Source: Microcaldota archaeon
GTDB taxonomy: Archaea > Micrarchaeota > Micrarchaeia > Anstonellales > Bilamarchaeaceae
Assembly (NCBI GenBank): GCA_014727925.1
Contig: WJMN01000027.1
Location: 1-46,074 of the forward strand
DNA: 46,074 nt
Direction of reading: 5' to 3'
Within the stretch, counting starts at the first letter, position 1. Every line of letters begins with the position of its first letter. A program made the position numbers and the translations under genes. Of this stretch, positions 8,338 to 16,714 are shown piece after piece. The notes beneath the pieces are model-generated. The model did no database searches and was not told the origin of the DNA. It saw only the letters and a list, made by a program, of their open reading frames with translations.

Positions 8338-9417
8338 CTACTTCTTGACAATATAAACAATATCCCCATCCCTAAGTTTATGCTCCGCCCCAACCCGCTG
8401 CCCGGGAAATTTTGCGCTTTTTCCCCACACCAGCCCGTACTTGAAATTTTTCCTGTAATCCTTGGGCAGTTTTTTCAGGAATTCTCCAATATTGTTCCCC
8501 TTTTTCAGCATCATCGGCTCTTCTCTGTCCACCCCCCTCGTCCTTGTCTTGGTGAATACCTGTATGAATTCAAGCTTGCTGTAGATTTCCTCCCTGAGCT
8601 CTTCAAGCCCTTCCCCCTCTTCAGCAGATATTGCCAGGGAATTTTTCGGAAATCCCCCAGGAACTCCCCCGGTAAGGTCTGTCTTGTTAACCGCTATAAC
8701 CTCCTCCACATACACCCGGTTCTTTTCAAGCACGTCAATGAGCTGCTCACCAGTAATGTCCTCTCTTATGGTCACTGTGGCATTATGCACCCCATACTCG
8801 TTGAGTATCGCAAGTATCTCCTGCCTGCTTATCCTGGTGAGCTTCCTTGCGCTTATTATGTGAATCCCCCCCTTCACATCCCGCTTTAGGGAAATATCCG
8901 GAGGCCTCTCCCCCATCCTTATTCCCACTTCTCCCAGCTCCCTTTTTATCACTTCATACTGGCCCCTCTTAGTTGCATCAAGCAGTACAAGAATCAGGTC
9001 TGCCTTCCTTGCAACGGAAAGCACCTCCCTTCCCCTGCCCTTTCCCTCCTGCGCCCCCTCAATTATTCCCGGAATATCCATAACCTGCATCTGAGCGCCC
9101 CTGTATTTCATTATTCCCGGAATACACTCCAGGGTAGTAAACTCGTATGCCCCCACTTTGCTTTTTGCGTCAGTTATCTGGGAAAGCAGGGTTGATTTCC
9201 CCGCGCTAGGGAAACCCACAATAACAACGGTTGCGTCCCCCTGCTTCTTTATGTCATATCCTCCCCCCCCTCCTTTTTTGGACGCTTTATCCATTACCTC
9301 TCTCTGCAGCTTTGCCCTTCTTGCCAGCAGTAGCCCTATGTGGTGCTCTGTTCCCTTGTGCCTTTTTGTTTTTGCGAGCTCTTCGGTTATTTCCTTTATT
9401 CTTTCTTCTGCACTCAT
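8338..9417 (-). CDS. DRG/Rbg-family translation-associated GTPase
   Basis: The 359-aa protein has the OBG/DRG layout. A helical N-terminus contains TEHHIGLLLAR, the G1 motif is GFPSAGKS (68-75), and G3 is MDIPGIIEGA. G4 is NKTD, and a C-terminal TGS domain covers roughly the last 70 residues. DRG proteins bind ribosomes and are GTPases. The ATG at 9417 is preferred over a TTG at 9468: it gives the usual N-terminus (MSAEERIKEI) and lies 28 bp from a TATA box that would fall inside the longer frame. That TATA box is shared with the divergent secretion ATPase. Three orphan genes follow in the same direction. Confidence 0.93.
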   Translation of the reverse strand: MSAEERIKEITEELAKTKRHKGTEHHIGLLLARRAKLQREVMDKASKKGGGGGYDIKKQGDATVVIVGFPSAGKSTLLSQITDAKSKVGAYEFTTLECIPGIMKYRGAQMQVMDIPGIIEGAQEGKGRGREVLSVARKADLILVLLDATKRGQYEVIKRELGEVGIRMGERPPDISLKRDVKGGIHIISARKLTRISRQEILAILNEYGVHNATVTIREDITGEQLIDVLEKNRVYVEEVIAVNKTDLTGGVPGGFPKNSLAISAEEGEGLEELREEIYSKLEFIQVFTKTRTRGVDREEPMMLKKGNNIGEFLKKLPKDYRKNFKYGLVWGKSAKFPGQRVGAEHKLRDGDIVYIVKK

Positions 9418-9440
9418 CTGAGATAGATTGAGTAGATAAT

Positions 9441-9450
9441 CTTTTATAGT
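9441..9450. promoter_or_regulatory. Shared TATA box between drg and the secretion ATPase
   Basis: CTTTTATAGT reads as a TATA box on both strands. Its centre (about 9445) is about 28 bp from the drg ATG at 9417 and about 27 bp from the ATG at 9472. No second TATA-like element is visible in the 54-bp gap. Both transcripts would be leaderless. Confidence 0.6.
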
Positions 9451-9471
9451 TCCTCTTATATTCTCCAATTT

Positions 9472-11808
9472 ATGTGCAATGTAGTCCTTGAAGGTACCCG
9501 TGCGGTTCTTGATATGGCCAAGTGCCCCTTTGAATTCGCTTCAGCAGAGTTCCTCAACTTCCACCTAAAAGACCTCTCCACAATAGAGGCCCCCATAACC
9601 ACCATCCGCTATGAGGAGGAGATAATGGTTGAGCTGGATGAGGAGAAGACAGCATTTCTCACAGAGTATGCTTCAGTCATAAGGCAGGTTGAGGCCCTCC
9701 TGCTCCGCAAGGACATTTACGGGCTGGAGCAGGATGAGCACTATTCCGACCGCCGCCAGATTATCAGGGAATTTTACGAGTACATGTTCATGAACCCCCT
9801 GATTGCAGCCAACAAGCTCAAGAACTACAAGGAGCCAAAGCCGGAGCGCTCAATCTTTCTCAAGGGCCACACAACCTTCAAGGCCTGGCTCAATGGCATA
9901 CTTAAGCGCTATACAAAAACCGCGCTTTATAAGCTGACCAAGGAAGCAGGAGATCTCCGCTCCGCGTTCCTCTCCCTCACCGGTCTCAAATCCCTCTACT
10001 TTGTCCAGTCTCTTGTGCTGGATATGCCCCCGGATGCAAAGCCGGTTGATTCCCCGGATGCATCATACGAGCTTCCCTTCGGGATAAAGGTGCAGCTTTA
10101 CGAGGTGCCCGGTTCAGATGCTTATCTTTATGTCCAGGAAAATGAGATGATAAACAATCTCCCCAAGAGCCTCTCAAAAATTCTCAAGCGCACAATTGAT
10201 GAGCAGATGAAGGAGACTTTCAAGGCGGAGCGCTTTGATATACTCTTCCAGCTTAAGACCAGAGAATACCGCCAGCATTTTCTAGATGAGGCAATAAAAA
10301 AGGACATAAAGATAACTACCCACCAGGCGATGGCCATGGGCAGGGAAGCAGCCTCCTGGGTAGTCGGCCTCGGAGGCCCAATAGAGAATCTCGCCCTTGA
10401 TAGGCAAAATGTAACCGACATTTACATAGACAGCGAAAACTCCCCTCTCTATATAGAGCATGCAAAATTCGGGATATGCCACACCCTCTTCCGCTACAAC
10501 CACGACCTCCTCCTCCGTGCTTTCCGCAACATAGTCCTCTCAGAAAAAGGAAAGAAGTTTGATGACCTTCATCCGGTTGCGGATGTTGTGGTAAAGCGCC
10601 ACTCAATGCGCTGCCATCTCCAGCGCCCTCCAGCAACGTTCAAGGAGCTCCAGGGAGCCCTCAGGATAATGCAGGAAGAGCCCTTCACCTACCCACAGTA
10701 CCTTTATTTCAAGTCTTTCAGCCCCTTCTTCTGCGGATATGATGATGTGCTTGTAACTCTGGGCTCAAGCGAAGCTGTCCTCGGTCTAAAAGGCGTTGGA
10801 AAAACAGCATTCACTTCTGCAAAGATAGCCGCAATCGGCACCAAGAAAAGGATAATTCCAATCCAGGACATCCAGGAGATTCCTGTGCGTGCCTTCCGCA
10901 AGAGGGGCTTCCATGTTGGCGCTGCAAAGGTAAAGTCTTCTATAGGGGATCAATCAGGCTCCTCAACCGGGGAACTGGACCTGGTTGCCATGGCCAATGC
11001 CCTCCTGAGGATGGGTGATGCAGCCCTGATAATCAACGAAATCCGCTCCAGGGTTGCGGTGCAGGGGGTGATAAACCTGCTCAACACCCAGCCCGGAGTT
11101 TTCCTCCTCTACAACCTCCACGCCGAGTCCCTCCGGGATGTGCAGGACCGCCTTGAGCTGGTTTTTGGTATTCCCGGCGCAAGCATGTTTGCAACTGAAA
11201 GGTATTCCTTCCTCAAGAAGGTCCGTTTCGGGCGCAAGGGCCGTGTTTACCGCGTTCTAGGCTACGAATACGAGTCCGACCCCGAGAACCGAAAGTTTGA
11301 GGAGGTGTTCAAATACCGCCGTGGCCCCTCAATTGATGAGTGCGCCCTGGAAGCAAAGTTCATCCGGAACCCCGAAGCAGAGATGCAGGATTTCAGCAAG
11401 ATTGACCTCTCCAAGCTGGAGAATGAGCTTGACCTTGAGTTTATTCCCCCTGTTCTTTCAAGGAGGTGCGGGGAAACCGGCATCGCCCCTGAGCAGTACA
11501 TCCTTCAGGCCTTCCTTAAGGGAAAAATGTATGACATGATTTACCGGCTGAGCGTGGAGCACGATGACCCCCTTCTCATGGGACTCGACTTTGTAGTGAA
11601 AGTAAACACCTCAGTAAACCGGATGCTCGGAGAGATAGAAGATGAGCAGGGGAATGTTGATTTCGGAAAGGCCCAGAAGGAGATGGAGAAGATAGTAAAG
11701 GAGCACCTAGAGGAGGAGTTTGAGCAGCGCAAGCTAAATGCCAAGTCCAGCCCAAAGAAACCCTCAAAGAAAAAGAAGGCCAAGGAGATAGTTGCAGAAG
11801 AGAAATAG
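9472..11808 (+). CDS. Type II/IV secretion system ATPase (GspE/VirB11/archaellar FlaI superfamily)
   Basis: The 778-aa cytoplasmic ATPase resembles archaeal pilus/archaellum motor ATPases. The N-terminal ~400 residues form the extended N-domain. The core has Walker A GLKGVGKTAF (about residues 438-447), an Asp-box-like DIQEIPVRAF, a Walker B region DAALIINEIRS and a His-box-like LYNLHAES. Walker A differs from the usual GPTGSGKTT, and Walker B has asparagine before the glutamate. The C-terminal ~200 residues extend beyond the core and end in a lysine-rich tail. No TadC-like membrane partner or pilin gene is present, but a prepilin peptidase lies 4 kb upstream. Confidence 0.88.
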   Translation: MCNVVLEGTRAVLDMAKCPFEFASAEFLNFHLKDLSTIEAPITTIRYEEEIMVELDEEKTAFLTEYASVIRQVEALLLRKDIYGLEQDEHYSDRRQIIREFYEYMFMNPLIAANKLKNYKEPKPERSIFLKGHTTFKAWLNGILKRYTKTALYKLTKEAGDLRSAFLSLTGLKSLYFVQSLVLDMPPDAKPVDSPDASYELPFGIKVQLYEVPGSDAYLYVQENEMINNLPKSLSKILKRTIDEQMKETFKAERFDILFQLKTREYRQHFLDEAIKKDIKITTHQAMAMGREAASWVVGLGGPIENLALDRQNVTDIYIDSENSPLYIEHAKFGICHTLFRYNHDLLLRAFRNIVLSEKGKKFDDLHPVADVVVKRHSMRCHLQRPPATFKELQGALRIMQEEPFTYPQYLYFKSFSPFFCGYDDVLVTLGSSEAVLGLKGVGKTAFTSAKIAAIGTKKRIIPIQDIQEIPVRAFRKRGFHVGAAKVKSSIGDQSGSSTGELDLVAMANALLRMGDAALIINEIRSRVAVQGVINLLNTQPGVFLLYNLHAESLRDVQDRLELVFGIPGASMFATERYSFLKKVRFGRKGRVYRVLGYEYESDPENRKFEEVFKYRRGPSIDECALEAKFIRNPEAEMQDFSKIDLSKLENELDLEFIPPVLSRRCGETGIAPEQYILQAFLKGKMYDMIYRLSVEHDDPLLMGLDFVVKVNTSVNRMLGEIEDEQGNVDFGKAQKEMEKIVKEHLEEEFEQRKLNAKSSPKKPSKKKKAKEIVAEEK

Positions 11809-12591
11809 CTAGAATTCTCCCCCGACTTCTTTTAGCAGGACCTTGTGCACCCCGCTTCCATACTGGAGCGCCTTCTTTTTTCTCTTTACCGCTTCTTCAG
11901 GAACCCCCAGAAAGTGGGCCGCTTCCCTCAGCAAGCCTTTTTTCAGTTCCCTTTCTTCCATTCTCACAGGCACCGGAACAGAAAAAACCTCGTTTGCAAC
12001 ATTATTGCTGTAAAATGGAAACCTTGCCTCAACACCCGCCTTTCCCGCAATCTTATTTATCATCCCGATATCCCGCTTTCCCAGGGTTTCAAACTCGTCT
12101 CTGAGAATTTCCTCTAGGTTTTTTCCCTCGTTCCAGTAGGTATAATATCTCTCATACCCCACAAAAAGCTCTTCTGCGCCTGAACCGAAGAGCACCACTT
12201 CCAGCCCCAACCCCTTTGCACTTTCACAAGCAGCATAGACTGGTGCCATTATTTCCACTTTAAGGAAATCTGCATTAACCGTTTCCTTCGCTTTCCGGTA
12301 GTATTCTAGAAGCTCTTCTTTTTCCAGGATTTTTTTGTGGAGCCTCATCCCAAGCTCCTCTGCTACCCTTTCTGCAACTTCCAGGTCCTCGCTTCCTTCA
12401 ACCCCAACGCATATGAGCTCTACTTCTGCCTCTTCTTTTGCTATTTTAGCAAGGGTTGCGCTGTCTAGGCCTCCGGAAAAGGCTATCCCCACCTTGTCCT
12501 CAAGACATTCCCTCACCGATTTTTCAAGCTCATTTGCGATTTCCACCATCACCATGTCCATCTCCAGAATTACAACGCCTGGCCGGGCCAT
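11809..12591 (-). CDS. Stand-alone asparagine-synthase-type PP-loop protein
   Basis: The ~260-aa protein contains the ATP-pyrophosphatase P-loop GIAFSGGLDSATLAK and the asparagine synthase C-domain signatures LFGSGAEELFVGYERYY and GVEARFPF. It lacks the N-terminal glutaminase domain of AsnB, so it would need ammonia or a partner amidotransferase if it makes an amide. The activated substrate cannot be told from sequence. The start is uncertain: ATG 12591 is used, GTG 12600 and ATGs further in are alternatives. The gene lies just downstream of tRNA-Arg on the same strand and could be read through from it. It converges on the secretion ATPase with no gap. Confidence 0.78.
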   Translation of the reverse strand: MARPGVVILEMDMVMVEIANELEKSVRECLEDKVGIAFSGGLDSATLAKIAKEEAEVELICVGVEGSEDLEVAERVAEELGMRLHKKILEKEELLEYYRKAKETVNADFLKVEIMAPVYAACESAKGLGLEVVLFGSGAEELFVGYERYYTYWNEGKNLEEILRDEFETLGKRDIGMINKIAGKAGVEARFPFYSNNVANEVFSVPVPVRMEERELKKGLLREAAHFLGVPEEAVKRKKKALQYGSGVHKVLLKEVGGEF

Positions 12592-12613
12592 TACCCGCAC
12601 TACGAACCATTAA

Positions 12614-12720
12614 CGGGCCCGGAGGGAATTTCAGCAGAATAAACAGGCATTACCCTGCATTTGAACCCTCGACCTTCACCTTAGGAGGGTGCCGCGCTAT
12701 CCAGGCTGCGCTACGGGCCC
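12614..12720 (-). tRNA. tRNA-Arg (anticodon CCT) with a 32-nt intron in the T-loop
   Basis: Read on the minus strand, GGGCCCG pairs with CGGGCCC as a perfect 7-bp acceptor stem. The D-stem is GCGC/GCGC, and the anticodon loop CTCCTAA carries CCT at 12685-12683. The T-stem GAGGG pairs with CCCTC. The anticodon stem has one mismatch at 27-43. The T-loop is interrupted by 32 nt at 12659-12628. UUCA:UGAA (4 bp) is flanked by 3-nt bulges AAU and AUU, with outer helix GAGGG:CCCUC and inner helix GCAG:CUGC, which makes a complete bulge-helix-bulge. Cutting after the second nucleotide of each bulge restores the 7-nt loop TTCAAAT, giving a 75-nt tRNA. CCA is not encoded. Confidence 0.9.
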
Positions 12721-12891
12721 TTGTGTTTTACACGAGTTTCACTTAGGAGAAAAAGCGGAATCCTAAAAAAGGGCTCCGCAGACTCCTCCTGAGGGTTTCT
12801 ATTTATCCCCTGCTTGTTTTTAAATACCTTTTTGTTTCCCCCCCACCATCTCCATTTTAAATATTCCCGAAGCAAACAACTTGGTTTTCTT
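12721..12891. other. Intergenic region between tRNA-Arg and the serine cluster
   Basis: These 171 bp hold promoters only, as far as I can see. TTTTAAATA at 12855-12863 lies about 33 bp before the ATG at 12892. On the minus strand, TATA-like candidates for the tRNA are TTTTTTAGG near 12764-12772 and GATAAATAG near 12798-12807, which would leave a 5' leader to be trimmed. I found no convincing C/D-box pair or open reading frame. Confidence 0.4.
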
Positions 12892-13698
12892 ATGCTCCTA
12901 AGGGACATGATGTCAAAGCTGGAGGTGAGGGAAGTAAGCTCCCTATACCCCCATGAGCAGACCATTCCCCGCAATCTCAAGCGCCTCCAGGAGGCCATGT
13001 TCAATCTCGGCCATCTTGTCGACCCACTTATTGTAGACCGAAAAACAGGGGTTGTCCTGGATGGAAACCACCGTTATGCGGTCCTGAAAAATATAGAAAT
13101 ACCAAATGCAGTTGTCCAGCCGGTTGATTACAGGGGAGATGGGAGGATAGGCCTGGGAACCTGGCTCCCCGTATGCGAGAACCACATAACTTACAAGGAT
13201 TTTGAGGCACTTGGGGAAAAAACTGAGCCTGTTGATTTTGAAACAGGCAAAAAAGCAGTAAATTCTCTTGAAGCCATTTTCATGATGGTTTCTAGCAAGG
13301 GAGGAGAAAATGATTGTCGCCTGGTCTCTCCCGGCCCCTATGATGTAATTTCAATGACTAAAAAGCAGAACAGCCTGGTTTCTGCCCTTTCCCATGTCCC
13401 GTTTGAATATTATGCAGATGACCTTATAGATGAGCATCTTGGCCTGGGCCGCACAGTGCTTTTCCGCCGCTCATACACAAAGGATGAGATTGTGCAGGAA
13501 GCAATTGCCCGCAGGCCTTTCCCTCCCAAGTCCACCCGCCACACAATCCCCGAAAGGATAATCCGGCTCAACATGCGCCTTGGGTGGCTACTTGAGGAAA
13601 GGGAAACAGCATACTCCCTCCTGGAGGAAATGCTGAGCCATCGTGTTTATTCCGGGAATGTGCGCCGCTACCCGGAACCCGTGATAGTAATCTACTAA
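12892..13698 (+). CDS. ParB/SbnI-like protein resembling archaeal free-serine kinase SerK
   Basis: The 268-aa protein has a ParB/sulfiredoxin-type fold signature: a glutamate in YPHEQTIP (E22) and DGNHRY (residues 57-62), with GHLVDPLIVD between them. A C-terminal PPKSTRH segment follows. This arrangement matches the SerK/SbnI group, in which SerK of Thermococcus phosphorylates L-serine with ADP to O-phosphoserine. An aminotransferase and phosphoglycerate dehydrogenase lie directly downstream, which supports a role in serine/phosphoserine metabolism. The start at 12892 follows a TATA box at 12855; ATGs at 12907 and 12910 are also possible. The reaction is inferred from family and context. Confidence 0.72.
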   Translation: MLLRDMMSKLEVREVSSLYPHEQTIPRNLKRLQEAMFNLGHLVDPLIVDRKTGVVLDGNHRYAVLKNIEIPNAVVQPVDYRGDGRIGLGTWLPVCENHITYKDFEALGEKTEPVDFETGKKAVNSLEAIFMMVSSKGGENDCRLVSPGPYDVISMTKKQNSLVSALSHVPFEYYADDLIDEHLGLGRTVLFRRSYTKDEIVQEAIARRPFPPKSTRHTIPERIIRLNMRLGWLLEERETAYSLLEEMLSHRVYSGNVRRYPEPVIVIY

Positions 13699-13718
13699 AC
13701 TTCCAAAAAGGTGTTAAG

Positions 13719-14780
13719 ATGAGTATTTTGCTAAGCCCCGGACCCGTTTACGTACCCGAGGAAATCCTGCTTGCGCAGGCAACTCCGATGATTACCCACC
13801 GCAGCCCGGCCTTTACCGAGCTTTATGGAAATATCTGCGAGAGGCTTACGGCCTACTTAAATTCCGAGGAAGCCTACCTTATTACCGGCTCAGGCACGCT
13901 TGCAAACGAAACCAATGTCCTAAACTGCTGCCTGCCAGGAGAGAAGATGCTCTGCCTTTCCAATGGGGAGTTTGGAGAGCGCCTTGCGGAGATAGGGGAG
14001 ACTTACACAAGTGTGGAAAAGCATTCCCTTTCTGCAGGGAAAGCTTGGAATCTTGAGCGCGCCAAAGAGCTCATAGACAATTCCGGTGCCCGTGTTTTTG
14101 CCATGGTATACAATGAAACCGGCTACGGAGTCGCAAACCACGCAAAGGAGATTTTCCAGTATGCAAAGTCCAAAGGAATGTTCACTATAGCAGATTCTGT
14201 TTCCGCCTGGCCTGCGCTTCCCTTCAACCAAGCCGAATACCAAGTTGATTTCTTTGGATCTGCTTCCCAGAAAGCCCTGGGCTGCCCCCCTGGAATGGGC
14301 ATAATAGGGCTCAGCAAATCCGCAATAGAGCGCATAGAGTCCAGGGACAGGATACCATCCATATACTGCGACCTGCGCAAGCACCGCAAGCGCTACCTCA
14401 AAAATCAGCAGACTCCGAATACTCCCGCAATAAGCCTTTTCCGCTCCATGCGCAAGGCTTTTGACATAATAGACCAGGAGGGGGGGATGCTTGCCTGGCA
14501 AGAGAAGCACAATTCAATATCTGCCCATGTTCGCTCCCGCATTACTTCCCTGGGTCTGAAGCTGATTCCCGAGCCCGGATATGAGTCGCCTGCCCTCACT
14601 GCATTTTACTGCGATAATGCGGATTCAATAAAAAAGAGGATGCTGGAAGAGCGCGATATCACCATAGTAGGATGCAAGGGGGAGCTCAAGGGAAAAGGAC
14701 TGCGCATTGCCCACATGGGGCAGTTTAGAAAAGAGAATCTTGATCTTTGCATAGATACACTTGAGGAGTTTCTAAAATGA
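13719..14780 (+). CDS. Class V aminotransferase (serine/alanine-glyoxylate type)
   Basis: The 353-aa PLP enzyme opens with the family motif LLSPGPVYVPEEIL. It has ITGSGTLANE (phosphate-binding loop), D159 in IADSVSAWPAL and the Schiff-base lysine K185 in SASQKALGCPPG. Members use alanine, serine or aspartate with glyoxylate, pyruvate or hydroxypyruvate. In some archaea a relative takes the place of SerC. Next to SerA it could convert 3-phosphohydroxypyruvate to phosphoserine, but substrate choice cannot be read from sequence. An AAAGGTGTT ribosome-binding site precedes the ATG, and serA follows after 9 bp. Confidence 0.88.
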   Translation: MSILLSPGPVYVPEEILLAQATPMITHRSPAFTELYGNICERLTAYLNSEEAYLITGSGTLANETNVLNCCLPGEKMLCLSNGEFGERLAEIGETYTSVEKHSLSAGKAWNLERAKELIDNSGARVFAMVYNETGYGVANHAKEIFQYAKSKGMFTIADSVSAWPALPFNQAEYQVDFFGSASQKALGCPPGMGIIGLSKSAIERIESRDRIPSIYCDLRKHRKRYLKNQQTPNTPAISLFRSMRKAFDIIDQEGGMLAWQEKHNSISAHVRSRITSLGLKLIPEPGYESPALTAFYCDNADSIKKRMLEERDITIVGCKGELKGKGLRIAHMGQFRKENLDLCIDTLEEFLK

Positions 14781-14789
14781 GGTGTCCAG

Positions 14790-15674
14790 ATGAAAGTAGT
14801 TGTTTCTGACAGCATGAATCCCGGTGCGCTTGAGAAGGTAAAGGAAACAGGGGCGGAAATAGTTTACAAGCCCGATTCCCTTGAAGATGCAGTTTCTGAT
14901 GCCGAAGTCCTTGTGGTCCGCAGCGCCACAAAGGTTACAGAAGGTCTTGTTTCCGGTGCCCCTAGCCTGAAAGCAGTGATACGGGGAGGAGTTGGCCTGG
15001 ACAACATAGACCAGGAAGCCTGCAAGAAGCGCGGGATTGAAGTTGCAAATACTCCCGGAGCTTCCACAAATGCTGTTGCCGAGCTTGCACTTTCCCTGAT
15101 TCTTGCCACTTCCCGCAACGTCCAGAAAGCCCATTTTACCATGAAGCAGGGCAGCTGGGAAAAAAAAGCTCTTGCAGGCTATGAAGTAAAAGGAAAAACC
15201 CTTGGCCTGGTAGGTTGCGGCCGCATAGGCTCCCTCCTTGCTGAAAAGGCCGCCGCCCTTGGCATGAATGTCCTCGGATTTAATCCGCCTCCCCGCCACG
15301 AATCCACCACTATCACATATGTTGAGAGCCTTGACGAGCTTTTCTGGGACTCAGATATAATCTCCCTTCATGTGCCCCTGAGCCCTTCCACGGAAAACCT
15401 GCTAAACGCTGAAGCATTTTCCAAAATGAAGGAAGGGGCAGTAGTAATCAATACTTCCAGGGGTCCGGTGATAAATGAGGATGCGCTTTATGATGCCTGC
15501 AGCTCCGGCAGGGTAGGTGCAGCCGCCCTTGATGTTTTCTGGGAGGAGCCCTACAAGGGGAAACTGCTGGAGCTAGAAAACGTGTTTTTCACACCCCACC
15601 TGGGAGCTTCCACAGCCGAGGCCCAGATAAGGATTGGGGAGGAAATTGCAGCAAAAATCCGTTCCCTGATGTAA
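14790..15674 (+). CDS. serA: D-3-phosphoglycerate dehydrogenase, short form
   Basis: The 294-aa protein belongs to the D-2-hydroxyacid dehydrogenases. It has the NAD-binding motif GLVGCGRIG (about 139-147), the substrate-binding IRGGVGLDNID, the catalytic arginine in INTSRGPVINE and the late PHLGAST with the catalytic histidine. It oxidises 3-phosphoglycerate to 3-phosphohydroxypyruvate, the entry to serine. It lacks the ACT and intervening domains of long SerA, so feedback control by serine through ACT is not expected. GAGGTGT is the ribosome-binding site. Confidence 0.88.
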   Translation: MKVVVSDSMNPGALEKVKETGAEIVYKPDSLEDAVSDAEVLVVRSATKVTEGLVSGAPSLKAVIRGGVGLDNIDQEACKKRGIEVANTPGASTNAVAELALSLILATSRNVQKAHFTMKQGSWEKKALAGYEVKGKTLGLVGCGRIGSLLAEKAAALGMNVLGFNPPPRHESTTITYVESLDELFWDSDIISLHVPLSPSTENLLNAEAFSKMKEGAVVINTSRGPVINEDALYDACSSGRVGAAALDVFWEEPYKGKLLELENVFFTPHLGASTAEAQIRIGEEIAAKIRSLM

Positions 15675-15703
15675 TTAAAACGTTCTGGGCTAAAAGTGGT
15701 TCC

Positions 15704-16192
15704 ATGGAGTATACTCCCTTTTCCTGGCAGGAAGCAGAAAAAGCAGTTTACAGCATCTCGCAAAAAATAGAGGATTCCGGCTTTCGCCCGGACGTCCTTG
15801 TGGGAATAAGCCGCGGGGGGCTTGTCCCCTCCCGCCTTTTTTCCGATGTTCTTAATGTGCCCATTCTTTATACAATAAGAATTTCATTCTATTCCAGCGT
15901 AGGGGTTCAGATGGATGAGCCAAAGGTCACCCAGCCCCTCTCTGTTGATGTTTCAGGAAAGAGCATCCTTTTGATAGACGATATTTCAGACAGCGGAAAG
16001 AGCCTGGAGCTCGCAGAAAAATACCTAAAGCAATTTTCTCCGGCTTCCCTGAAAACAGCAACACTCCATTTCAAGCCGGATTCATGTTTCCGCCCTGATT
16101 ATTTTTATGCAGAAACCCATTCCTGGATTGTTTACCCATGGGAAAAAGGGGAGTTTGAACGGCAGACCGGAAGGAAGGTTGAAGAATTATGA
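15704..16192 (+). CDS. Purine-type phosphoribosyltransferase
   Basis: The 162-aa protein has the PRPP-binding loop ILLIDDISDSGKS (88-100) and the PPi-binding segment VGISRGGLVPSRLF. This is the layout of xanthine/hypoxanthine-guanine phosphoribosyltransferases of the COG2236 group, which salvage bases to nucleotides. The base specificity cannot be read. The gene ends 4 bp inside the next gene, indicating translational coupling. Confidence 0.85.
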   Translation: MEYTPFSWQEAEKAVYSISQKIEDSGFRPDVLVGISRGGLVPSRLFSDVLNVPILYTIRISFYSSVGVQMDEPKVTQPLSVDVSGKSILLIDDISDSGKSLELAEKYLKQFSPASLKTATLHFKPDSCFRPDYFYAETHSWIVYPWEKGEFERQTGRKVEEL

Positions 16193-16713
16193 AACCCTAT
16201 CATCTTTTCATGCTTTTCATGGCAGTTTTCAACATCCTTATCCTGGTTACTCCCTTGCTCATGATTTCCTTTCCCCCCACAGGAGATGCCCTAAATTCCT
16301 TCTTTTCTATGACCTGCCACCAGCTTGCTGCCCGCTCCTACTGCTATTACCCTGATGCGGCAACCATCTCCGACTGCCCTGATGTTTATTCCAAAGCACC
16401 CATCCTCGATTCCCAAAATGGCCCTGCGTATAAGTTTCCAGTGTGCGCCCGTGACCTCCCCCTCTACCTTGCTGCATTTGCCGGAGGAATTGCAGTCTAT
16501 TTCACCAGGTGGCGGGATTCCAAAAAGCCCCCCAACCCAATTTATTTTCTGGTCGCACTCATTCCAATTGCATTTGACGGTGGAACCCAGTTCATAGGCT
16601 TAAGGGAAAGCACAAATGAGCTGCGCGCAATAACCGGAATCATTGCAGGGTTTGCTTTCAGCTTTTACTTTATACCTATGCTAAATTCCCTTCTCCTAAA
16701 GGATGAGAAATAG
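16189..16713 (+). CDS. DUF2085 membrane protein
   Basis: The 174-aa protein has about four hydrophobic segments and the DUF2085 signature. This consists of CHQ (residues 43-45), PVCARDLPLYLAAFAGG, and a late IAFDGGTQFIGLRESTNE followed by RAITGI. The function of the family is unknown. The conserved cysteines, histidine and acidic residue between membrane segments would suit metal binding or redox chemistry, but that is speculation. It overlaps the phosphoribosyltransferase by 4 bp and converges on aCPSF1. Confidence 0.85.
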   Translation: MKPYHLFMLFMAVFNILILVTPLLMISFPPTGDALNSFFSMTCHQLAARSYCYYPDAATISDCPDVYSKAPILDSQNGPAYKFPVCARDLPLYLAAFAGGIAVYFTRWRDSKKPPNPIYFLVALIPIAFDGGTQFIGLRESTNELRAITGIIAGFAFSFYFIPMLNSLLLKDEK

Positions 16714-16714
16714 C

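Noticed and set aside
9418-9468. Longer DRG N-terminus from a TTG at 9468
   Set aside because: The extra 17 codons contain the TATA box and do not resemble DRG proteins; the ATG at 9417 gives the family N-terminus.
11809-12591. QueC- or TtcA-type assignment for the PP-loop protein
   Set aside because: No CxxC zinc motif is present, and GSGAEELFVGYERYY with GVEARFPF matches the asparagine-synthase C-domain instead.
12721-12850. Possible C/D-box RNA upstream of the tRNA
   Set aside because: Only a single CTGA is seen, and no C-box/D-box pair with proper spacing was found.
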